A stretch of DNA of 64,000 nt from Elymus sibiricus (taxonomy: Eukaryota; Streptophyta; Magnoliopsida; Poales; Poaceae). Below, piece after piece: positions 53,354 through 64,000 of this stretch (position 1 is the stretch's first letter; every line of letters begins with the position of its first letter). The stretch covers positions 246,356,166 through 246,420,165 of the forward strand of contig CM077666.1 in NCBI GenBank assembly GCA_039707655.1, written 5' to 3'. The translations under genes and the position numbers were made by a program. Under the pieces are notes generated by a model. It did not search any database. It was not told the origin of the DNA and was given only the letters and a program-made list of their open reading frames with translations.

Positions 53354-53958
53354 TCACTGACTTTCAACCAAGATGACCATCACCATGAGCATCTTCATGG
53401 CATAGTACATGATAACATCACTATTTTTGGAAATAACAAGGGTGTTAACATTGTGAGCAATAATTCCACAAAAAGATTGAAGATTTGGTTAAAAAAATTA
53501 ATTTTCCATTTTTCCAGTGCTATGCATGACTTTTTTTGTGAAGCAAGTGCCATAAATAAGATTGTAAATCGTGCCCTTACAATTTTCTCCTAAAGTTTAC
53601 CACATGGGATGCCAACTGCCAAATTTTCATGAATTTCAGAGTGATATTGCCATATTTCATTGAATTATTGAATTTCTGGCAATTTACATCAAGTAATTCA
53701 AATTTGAACTTCAAGTGTGCTCTAGTTTGGTCCAAATAAATTCTGGAAAATTATTTTTATCTTCCACATTAGGAATGTAGGAAGTATCCACAAAGAAAAC
53801 TCCATTACCCAAACATTATATATGATTACTCATCCATGCAATTTTGACAACACATCGAAAGAATTAAAGAAAATGAAAAAAGGCTCGAAAATTGAAATCC
53901 TTTTGCATGGAGGCCTGTTATGTGCAATGGCTTGTGGGAAAAATAATAAACTGAAATA
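53354..53958. repeat. Hybrid monomer at the left side of HOR E
   Basis: The start of this monomer (agatcactgac, catcactattttt, aacaaggg) matches the 58883 and 61974 monomers, which are fourth in the unit. From about 53500 it has aattaattttccatttttccagtgc, the signature of the next monomer in the unit (56446, 59539). One whole monomer is thus missing relative to the other units, with the switch between about 53420 and 53510. Confidence 0.78.
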
Positions 53959-53972
53959 CCACAAATTATTTT
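53959..53972. repeat. Deletion junction of the short HOR E monomer (copy 1)
   Basis: The sequence reads ccacaaattatttt, where a normal monomer has about 190 further bases between ccacaaa and ttatttttcc. The missing part includes the landmark and the first ~150 bp of the monomer. The same junction is present at about 57051, 60144 and 63235, so it predates amplification of the unit. Confidence 0.88.
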
Positions 53973-56900
53973 TCCATTTTTCTAGTGCTATGCATGACTT
54001 TTTTTGTGAAGCAAGTGCCATAAATAAGACTGTAAATCGTGCCCTTACAATTTTCTCCTAAAGTATACCACATGGGATGCCAACTGCCAATTTTTCATGA
54101 ATTTCAGAGTGATATTGCCATAGTTCATTGATTTGTTGAATTTCTGGCAATTTACCTCAAGTAATTCAAATTTGAACTGCAAGTGTGCTCTAGTTTGGTC
54201 CAATAAATTCTGAAAAATCATTTTCACCTTCCACGTTAGGAATGTATGCAGTATCCACAAATAAAACTCAATTACCAACCATTATATATGATTACTCATC
54301 CATGCAATTTTGACAACACATCGTAAGAAATTAAAGAAAATGAAAAAAGGCTCAAAAATTGAAATCCTTTTGCATGGAGGCCTCTTATGTGAAATGGCTT
54401 GTGGGAAAAATAATAAACTGACAATACCACAAACTTAAAAAAAACCTTCACAAACTGACCTATCTCCGATGAAGATCAATGACTTTCAACCAAGATGACC
54501 ATCACCATGAGCATCTTCATGGCATAGTACATGATAACATCACCATTTCTGGAAATAAGAAGGGTGTTAACATTGTGAGCAATAATTCCACAAAAAGATT
54601 GACGATTTGGTTAAAAAAATTAATTTCCCATTTTTGTAGTGCAATGCATGACTTTTTTTGTGAAGCAAGTGCCATAAATAAGATTGTAAATCGTGCCCTT
54701 ACAATTTTCTCCTAAAGTATACCACATGGGATGCCAACTGCCATTTTTTCATGAATTTCAAAGTGATATTGCCATATTTCATTGAATTATTGAATTTCTG
54801 GCGATTTACATTAAGTAATTCAAATTTAAACTGCAAGTATGCTCTAGTTTGGTCCAAATAAATTCTGGAAAATCATTTTTATCTTCCACATTAGGAATGT
54901 AGGAAGTATCCACAAAGAAAACTCCGTGACCCACCCATTATATATGATTACTCATCCATGCAATTTTGACAACACATCGAAAGAATTAAAGAAAATGAAA
55001 AAAAGGCTCAAAAATTGAAATCCTTTTGTATGGAGGCCTCTTATGTGCAATGGCTTGTGGGAAAAATAATAAACTGACAATACCACAAAATTTTTATAAA
55101 AACCTTCACAGACTGACCTTTCTCATACGAAGATCAATGACTTTCAACCAGGAGGACCATGACCATGAGCATCTTCATGGCAAAGTACATGATAACATCA
55201 CAATTTTTGGAAATAACAAGTATGTTAACATTGTGAGCAATAATTCCACAAAAAGATTGAAGATTTGGTTTAAAAAATTCATTTTCCATTTTTCTAGTGC
55301 TATGCATGACTGTTTTTGTGAAGCAAGTGCCATAAATAAGATTGTAAATCGTGCCCTTACAATTTTGTCCTCAAGTATACCACATGGGATGCCAACTGCC
55401 AATTTTTCATGAATTTCAGAGTGATATGGCCATATTTCATTGATTTATTGAATTTCTGGCGATTTACATCAAGTAATTCAAATTTGAACTGCAAGTGTGC
55501 TCTCGTTTGGTCCTAATAAATTCTGAAAAATCATTTTTATCTTTCGCATTAGGAATGTAGGAAGTATCCACAAAGAAAACTCAGTTACCCACCCATTATA
55601 TATGATTACTCATCCATGCAATTTTGACAACACATCGAAAGAAATTAAAGAAAAAGAAAAAAGGCTCAAAAATTGAAATCCTTTTGCATGGAGGCCTCTT
55701 ATGTGCAATGGCTTTGGGAAAAATAATAAACTGACAATACCGCAAACTTTTAAAAAAACCTTCACAAACTGACTTATCTCCGATGAAGATGAGTGACTTT
55801 CAACCAAGATGACCATCACCATGAGCATCTTCATGGCATAGTACATGATAACATCACTATTTTTGGAAATAACAAGGGTGTTAACATTGTGAGCAATAAT
55901 TCCACAAAAAGGTTGAAGATTTGGTTAAAAAAATTATTTTTCCAATTTTATAGTGCTATGCATGACTTTTTTTGTGAAGCAAGTGCCATAAATAAGATTC
56001 TAAATTGTGCCCTTACAATTTTGTCCTAAAGTATACCACATGGGATGCCAACTGCCAATTTTTCATGAATTTGAGAGTGATATTGCCATATTTCATTGAT
56101 TTATTGAATTTCTGGCGATTTACATCAAGTAATTCAAATTTGAATTACAAGTGTGCTCTAGTTTGGTCCAATAAATTCTGAAAAATCATTTTCACCTGCC
56201 ACGTTAGGAATGTACGCAGTATCCACAAAGAAAACTCAATTACTCAACCATTATATATGATTACTCATCCATGCAATTTTGACAACACATCGAAAGAAAT
56301 TAAAGAAATTGACAAAACGCTCAAAAATTGAAATACTTTTGCATGGAGGCCTCTTATGTGCAATGGCTTGTGGCAAAAATAATAAACTGAGAATACCACA
56401 AACTTTTAAAAAAGCCTTCACAAACTCACCTATCTGCGATGAAGATCAATGACTTTCAACCAAGATGACCATCACCACGAGCATCTTCATGGCATAGTAC
56501 ATGATAACATCACCATTTTTGGAAATAAGAAGGGTGTTAACATTGTGAGCAATAATTCCACAAAAAGATTGAAGATTTGGTTAAAAAAATTAATTTTCCA
56601 TTTTTCCAGTGCTATGCATGACTTTTTTTGTGAAGCAAGTGCCATAAATAAGATTGTAAATCGTGCCCTTACAATTTTCTCCTAAAGTTTACCACATGGG
56701 ATGCCAACTGCCAATTTTTCATGAATTTCAGAGTGATATTGCCATATTTCATTGAATTATTGAATTTCTGGCAATTTACATCAAGTAATTCAAATTTGAA
56801 CTTCAAGTGTGCTCTAGTTTGGTCCAAATAAATTCTGGAAAATCATTTTTATCTTCCACATTAGGAATGTAGGAAGTATCCACAAAGAAAACTCCATTAC

Positions 56901-59900
56901 CCACCCATTATATATGATTACTCATCCATGCAATTTTGACAACACATCGAAAGAATTAAAGAAAATGAAAAAAGGCTCAAAAATTGAAATCCTTTTGCAT
57001 GGAGGCCTCTTATGTGCAATGGCTTGTGGGAAAAATAATAAACTGAAATACCACAAATTATTTTTCCATTTTTCTAGTGCTATGCATGACTTTTTTTGTG
57101 AAGCAAGTGCCATAAATAAGACTGTAAATCGTGCCCTTACAATTTTCTCCTAAAGTATACCACATGGGATGCCAACTGCCAATTTTTCATGAATTTCAGA
57201 TTGATATTGCCATAGTTCATTGATTTATTGAATTTCTGGCAATTTACCTCAAGTAATTCAAATTTGAACTGCAAGTGTGCTCTAGTTTGGTCCAATAAAT
57301 TCTGAAAAATCATTTTCACCTTCCACGTTAGGAATGTATGCAGTATCCACAAAGAAAACTCAATTACCAACCATTATATATGATTACTCATCCATGCAAT
57401 TTTGACAACACATCGTAAGAAATTAAAGAAAATGAAAAAAGGCTCAAAAATTGAAATCCTTTTGCATGGAGGCCTCTTATGTGAAATGGCTTGTGGGAAA
57501 AATAATAAACTGACAATACCACAAACTTTAAAAAAAACCTTCACAAACTGACCTGTCTCCGATGAAGATCAATGACTTTCAACCAAGATGACCATCACCA
57601 TGAGCATCTTCATGGCATAGTACATGATAACATCACCATTTCTGGAAATAAGAAGGGTGTTAACATTGTGAGCAATAATTCCACAAAAAGATTGAAGATT
57701 TGGTTAAAAAAATTAATTTCCCATTTTTCTAGTGCAATGCATGACTTTTTTTGTGAAGAAAGTGCCACAAATAAGATTGTAAATCGTGCCCTTACAATTT
57801 TCTCCTAAAGTATACCACATGGGATGCCAACTGTCATTTTTTCATGAATTTCAAAGTGATATTGCCATATTTCATTGAATTATTGAATTTCTGGCGATTT
57901 ACATTAAGTAATTCAAATTTAAACTGCAAGTATGCTCTAGTTTGGTCCAAATAAATTCTGGAAAATCATTTTTATCTTCCACATTAGGAATGTAGGAAGT
58001 ATCCACAAAGAAAACTCCGTGACCCACCCATTATATATGATTACTCATCCATGCAATTTTGACAACACATCAAAAGAATTAAAGAAAATGAAAAAAAGGC
58101 TCAAAAATTGAAATCCTTTTGTATGGAGGCCTCTTATGTGCAATGGCTTGTGGGAAAAATAATAAACTGACAATACCACAAAATTTTTATAAAAACCTTC
58201 ACAGACTGACCTTTCTCCTACGAAGATCAATGACTTTCAACCAGGAGGACCATGACCATGAGCATCTTCATGGCAAAGTACATGATAACATCACAATTTT
58301 TGGAAATAACAAGTGTGTTAACATTGTGAGCAATAATTCCACAAAAAGATTGAAGATTTGGTTTAAAAAAATAATTTTCCATTTTTCTAGTGCTATGCAT
58401 GACTGTTTTTGTGAAGCAAGTGCCATAAATAAGATTGTAAATCGTGCCCTTACAATTTTGTCCTCAAGTATACCACGTGGGATGCCAACTGCCAATTTTT
58501 CATGAATTTCAGAGTGATATGGCCATATTTCATTGATTTATTGAATTTCTGGCGATTTACATCAAGTAATTCAAATTTGAACTGCAAGTGTGCTCTCGTT
58601 TGGTCCTAATAAATTCTGAAAAATCATTTTTATCTTTCGCATTAGGAATGTAGGAAGTATCCACAAAGAAAACTCAGTTACCCACCCATTATATATGATT
58701 ACCCATCCATGCAATTTTGACAACACATCGAAAGAAATTAAAGAAAAAGAAAAAAGGCTCAAAAATTGAAATCCTTTTGCATGGAGGCCTCTTATGTGCA
58801 ATGGATTTGGGAAAAATAATAAACTGACAATACCGCAAACTTTTAAAAAAACCTTCACAAACTGACTTATCTCCGATGAAGATCACTGACTTTCAACCAA
58901 GATGACCATCACCATGAGCATCTTCATGGCATAGTACATGATAACATCACTATTTTTGGAAATAACAAGGGTGTTAACATTGTGAGCAATAATTCCACAA
59001 AAAGGTTGAAGATTTGGTTAAAAAAAATATTTTTCCAATTTTATAGTGCTATGCATGACTTTTTTTGTAAAGAAAGTGCCATAAATAAGATTCTAAATTG
59101 TGCCCTTACAATTTTGTCCTAAAGTATACCACATGGGATGCCAACTGCCAATTTTTCATGAATTTGAGAGTGATATTGAAATATTTCATTGATTTATTGA
59201 ATTTCTGGCGATTTACATCAAGTAATTCAAATTTGAATTACAAGTGTGCTCTAGTTTGGTCCAATAAATTCTGAAAAATCATTTTCACCTTCCACGTTAG
59301 GAATGTACGCAGTATCCACAAAGAAAACTCAATTACTCAACCATTATATATGATTACTCATCCATGCAATTTTGACAACACATCGAAAGAAATTAAAGAA
59401 AATGACAAAACGCTCAAAAATTGAAATACTTTTGCATGGAGGCCTCTTATGTGCAATGGCTTGTGGCAAAAATAATAAACTGAGAATACCACAAACTTTT
59501 AAAAAAGCCTTCACAAACTCACCTATCTGCGATGAAGATCAATGACTTTCAACCAAGATGACCATCACCATGAGCATCTTCATGGCATAGTACATGATAG
59601 CATCACCATTTTTGGAAATAAGAAGGGTGTTAACATTGTGAGCAATAATTCCACAAAAAGATTGAAGATTTGGTTAAAAAAATTAATTTTCCATTTTTCC
59701 AGTGCTATGCATGACTTTTTTTGTGAAGCAAGTGCCATAAATAAGATTGTAAATCATGCCCTTACAATTTTCTCCTAAAGTTTACCACATGGGATGCCAA
59801 CTGCCAATTTTTCATGAATTTCAGAGTGATATTGCCATATTTCATTGAATTATTGAATTTCTGGCAATTTACATCAAGTAATTCAAATTTGAACTTCAAG

Positions 59901-62900
59901 TGTGCTCTAGTTTGGTCCAAATAAATTCTGGAAAATCATTTTTATCTTCCACATTAGGAATGTAGGAAGTATCCACAAAGAAAACTCCATTACCCACCCA
60001 TTATATATGATTACTCATACATGCAATTTTGACAACACATCGAAAGAATTAAAGAAAAAGAAAAAAGGCTCAAAAATTGAAATCCTTTTGCATGGAGGCC
60101 TCTTATGTGCAATGGCTTGTGGGAAAAATAATAAACTGAAATACCACAAATTATTTTTCCATTTTTCTAGTGCTATGCATGACTTTTTTTGTGAAGCAAG
60201 TGCCATAAATAAGACTGTAAATCGTGCCCTTACAATTTTCTCCTAAAGTATACCACATGGGATGCCAACTGCCAATTTTTCATGAATTTCAGAGTGATAT
60301 TGCCATAGTTCATTGATTTATTGAATTTCTGGCGATTTACCTCAAGTAATTCAAATTTGAACTGCAAGTGTGCTCTAGTTTGGTCCAATAAATTCTGAAA
60401 AATCATTTTCACCTTCCACGTTAGGAATGTATGCAGTATCCACAAAGAAAACTCAATTACCAACCATTATATATGATTACTCATCCATGCAATTTTGACA
60501 ACACATCGTAAGAAATTAAAAAAATGAAAAAAGGCTCAAAAATTGAAATCCTTTTGCATGGAGGCCTCTTATGTGAAATGGCTTGTGGGAAAAATAATAA
60601 ACTGACAATACCACAAACTTTAAAAAAAACCTTCACAAACTGACCTATCTCCGATGAAGATCAATGACTTTCAACCAAGATGACCATCACCATGAGCATC
60701 TTCATGGCATAGTACATGATAACATCACCATTTCTGGAAATAAGAAGGGTGTTAACATTGTGAGCAATAATTCCACAAAAAGATTGAAGATTTGGTTAAA
60801 AAAATTAATTTCCCATTTTTCTAGTGCAATGCATGACTTTTTTTGTGAAGCAAGTGCCATAAATAAGATTGTAAATCGTGCCCTTACAATTTTCTCCTAA
60901 AGTATACCACATGGGATGCCAACTGCCATTTTTTCATGAATTTCAAAGTGATATTGCCATATTTCATTGAATTATTGAATTTCTGGCGATTTACATTAAG
61001 TAATTCAAATTTAAACTGCAAGTATGCTCTAGTTTGGTCCAAATAAATTCTGTAAAATCATTTTTATCTTCCACATTAGGAATGTAGGAAGTATCCACAA
61101 AGAAAACTCCGTGACCCACCCATTATATATGATTACTCATCCATGCAATTTTGACAACACATCGAAAGAATTAAAGAAAATGAAAAAAAGGCTCAAAAAT
61201 TGAAATCCTTTTGTATGGAGGCCTCTTATGTGCAATGGCTTGTGGGAAAAATAATAAACTGACAATACCACAAATTTTTTATAAAAACCTTCACAGACTG
61301 ACCTTTCTCCTACGAAGATCAATGACTTTCAACCAGGAGGACCATGACCATGAGCATCTTCATGGCAAAGTACATGATAACATCACAATTTTTGGAAATA
61401 ACAAGTGTGTTAACATTGTGAGCAATAATTCCACAAAAAGATTGAAGATTTGGTTTAAAAAATTCATTTTCCATTTTTCTAGTGCTATGCATGACTGTTT
61501 TGTGAAGCAAGTGCCATAAATAAGATTGTAAATCGTGCCCTTACAATTTTGTCCTCAAGTATACCACATGGGATGCCAACTGCCAATTTTTCATGAATTT
61601 CAGAGTGATATGGCCATATTTCATTGATTTATTGAATTTCTGGCGATTTACATCAAGTAATTCAAATTTGAACTGCAAGTGTGCTCTCGTTTGGTCCTAA
61701 TAAATTCTGAAAAAACATTTTTATCTTTCGCATTAGGAATGTAGGAAGTATCCACAAAGAAAACTCAGTTACCCACCCATTATATATGATTACTCATCCA
61801 TGCAATTTTGACAACACATCGAAAGAAATTAAAGAAAAAGAAAAAAGGCTCAAAAATTGAAATCCTTTTGCATGGATGCCTCTTATGTGCAATGGCTTTG
61901 GGAAAAATAATAAACTGACAATACCGCAAACTTTTAAAAAAACCTTCACAAACTGACTTATCTCCGATGAAGATCACTGACTTTCAACCAAGATGACCAT
62001 CACCATGAGCATCTTCATGGCATAGTACATGATAACATCACTATTTTTGGAAATAACAAGGGTGTTAACATTGTGAGCAATAATTCCACAAAAAGGTTGA
62101 AGATTTGGTTAAAAAAATTGTTTTTCCAATTTTATAGTGCTATGCATGACTTTTTTTGTGAAGCAAGTGCCATAAATAAGATTCTAAATTGTGCCCTTAC
62201 AATTTTGTCCTAAAGTATACCACATGGGATGCCAACTACCAATTTTTCATGAATTTGAGAGTGATATTGCCATATTTCATTGATTTATTGAATTTCTGGC
62301 GATTTACATCAAGTAATTCAAATTTGAATTACAAGTGTGCTCTAGTTTGGTCCAATAAATTCTGAAAAATCATTTTCACCTTCCACGTTAGGAATGTACG
62401 CAGTATCCACAAAGAAAACTCAATTACTCAACCATTATATATGATTACTCATCCATGCAATTTTGACAACAAATCGAAAGAAATTAAAGAAAATGACAAA
62501 ACGCTCAAAAATTGAAATACTTTTGCATGGAGGCCTCTTATGTGCAATGGCTTGTGGCAAAAATAATAAACTGAGAATACCACAAACTTTTAAAAATGCC
62601 TTCACAAACTCACCTATCTGCGATGAAGATCAATGACTTTCAACCAAGATGACCATCACCATGAGCATCTTCATGGCATAGTACATGATAACATCACCAT
62701 TTTTGGAAATAAGAAGGGTGTTAACATTGTGAGCAATAATTCCACAAAAAGATTGAAGATTTGGTTAAAAAAATTAATTTTCCATTTTTCCAGTGCTATG
62801 CATGACTTTTTTTGTGAAGCAAGTGCCATAAATAAGATTGTAAATCGTGCCCTTACAATTTTCTCCTAAAGTTTACCACATGGGATGCCAACTGCCAATT

Positions 62901-64000
62901 TTTCATGAATTTCAGAGTGATATTGCCATATTTCATTGAATTATTGAATTTCTGGCAATTTACATCAAGTAATTCAAATTTGAACTTCAAGTGTGCTCTA
63001 GTTTGGTCCAAATAAATTCTGGAAAATCATTTTTATCTTCCACATTAGGAATGTAGGAAGTATCCACAAAGAAAACTCCATTACCCACCCATTATATATG
63101 ATTACTCATCCATGCAATTTTGACAACACATCGAAAGAATTAAAGAAAATGAAAAAAGGCTCAAAAATTGAAATCCTTTTGCATGGAGGCCTCTTATGTG
63201 CAATGGCTTGTGGGAAAAATAATAAACTGAAATACCACAAATTATTTTTCCATTTTTCTAGTGCTATGCATGACTTTTTTTGTGAAGCAAGTGCCATAAA
63301 TAAGACTGTAAATCGTGCCCTTACAATTTTCTCCTAAAGTATACCACATGGGATGCCAACTGCCAATTTTTCATGAATTTCAGAGTGATATTGCCTTAGT
63401 TCATTGATTTATTGAATTTCTGGCAATTTACCTCAAGTAATTCAAATTTGAACTGCAAGTGTGCTCTAGTTTGGTCCAATAAATTCTGAAAAATCATTTT
63501 CACCTTCCACGTTAGGAATGTATGCAGTATCCACAAAGAAAACTCAATTACCAACCATTATATATGATTACTCATCCATGCAATTTTGACAACACATCGT
63601 AAGAAATTAAAAAAATGAAAAAAGGCTCAAAAATTGAAATCCTTTTGCATGGAGGCCTCTTATGTGAAATGGCTTGTGGGAAAAATAATAAACTGACAAT
63701 ACCACAAACTTTAAAAAAAACCTTCACAAACTGACCTATCTCCGATGAAGATCAATGACTTTCAACCAAGATGACCATCACCATGAGCATCTTCATGGCA
63801 TAGTACATGATAACATCACCATTTCTGGAAATAAGAAGGGTGTTAACATTGTGAGCAATAATTCCACAAAAAGATTGAAGATTTGGTTAAAAAAATTAAT
63901 TTCCCATTTTTCTAGTGCAATGCATGACTTTTTTTGTGAAGCAAGTGCCATAAATAAGATTGTAAATCGTGCCCTTACAATTTTCTCCTAAAGTATACCA

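Larger units (their letters stand above)
53031..64000. repeat. Satellite array, higher-order repeat E (3,092 bp, five monomers, one truncated)
   Basis: Corresponding points recur every 3,091-3,093 bp: landmarks 54476, 57569, 60661 and 63752, and deletion junctions 53959, 57051, 60144 and 63235. Each unit has four near-full monomers and one of about 466 bp in which about 190 bp are deleted. The units are highly similar, with shared private variants such as gtttggtcctaataaa with tctttcgcatt, tgacttatctc, caatacttttgc-type changes with gtggcaaaaat, and ttcaagtgtgc. The array reaches the right edge of the window and may continue. Its left edge lies within a monomer near 53030, where the E-specific gtttggtcctaataaa first appears. 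Confidence 0.92.

Noticed and set aside
55026..55412. Longer open frame (128 codons) spanning parts of two monomers
   Set aside because: It is a fusion created by small indels in HOR E (the same frame recurs at 58119 and, shorter, at 61211). It is satellite sequence throughout.

Overview
The window is almost entirely tandem satellite DNA. An AT-rich, CpG-poor monomer of about 656 bp is repeated head to tail roughly 90 times from position 1 to 41775 and from 46092 to 64000. It is interrupted once, by a 4,316-bp insertion (41776-46091) flanked by the 5-bp target duplication accac. There is no conventional protein-coding gene, tRNA, rRNA or CRISPR array that I can support. The many small open frames inside the satellite are by-products of homogenised repeats.

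The host looks like a plant, most likely a grass. The insertion has an AT-rich left part, a very GC-rich proline/arginine-coding-like part, intron-like signals and TG...CA-type ends, as in long terminal repeats of grass Ty3/gypsy-type or LARD-like elements as I remember them. No database was consulted, and the satellite itself was not recognised as a named family.

Layout. (1) 1-8657: higher-order repeat (HOR) A, a 3-monomer unit of 1,966 bp. (2) 8658-17168: HOR B, a 4-monomer unit of 2,620 bp with one copy shortened by two monomers. (3) 17169-22380: HOR C, a 4-monomer unit of about 2,625 bp in two copies. (4) 22381-37880: nested segmental duplications, including a 1.27-kb dimer, internally deleted monomers, an island of HOR A-type monomers, and three copies of a 196-bp truncated module whose junction is an 18-bp perfect palindrome. 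(5) 37881-41775: more diverged monomers with one recent tandem duplication. (6) 41776-46091: the LTR-like insertion. (7) 46092-53030: diverged monomers including HOR D (1,963 bp). (8) about 53030-64000: HOR E, a 3,092-bp unit of four full monomers plus one 466-bp monomer carrying a 190-bp deletion.

Nothing here works together as genes. What the window records is satellite evolution: unequal exchange, local amplification of several HOR types, CpG decay and one retroelement insertion. Whether the array is centromeric, knob or subtelomeric cannot be decided from sequence alone. Monomer coordinates were obtained by following the landmark tcaatgactttcaaccaag through the window by eye.
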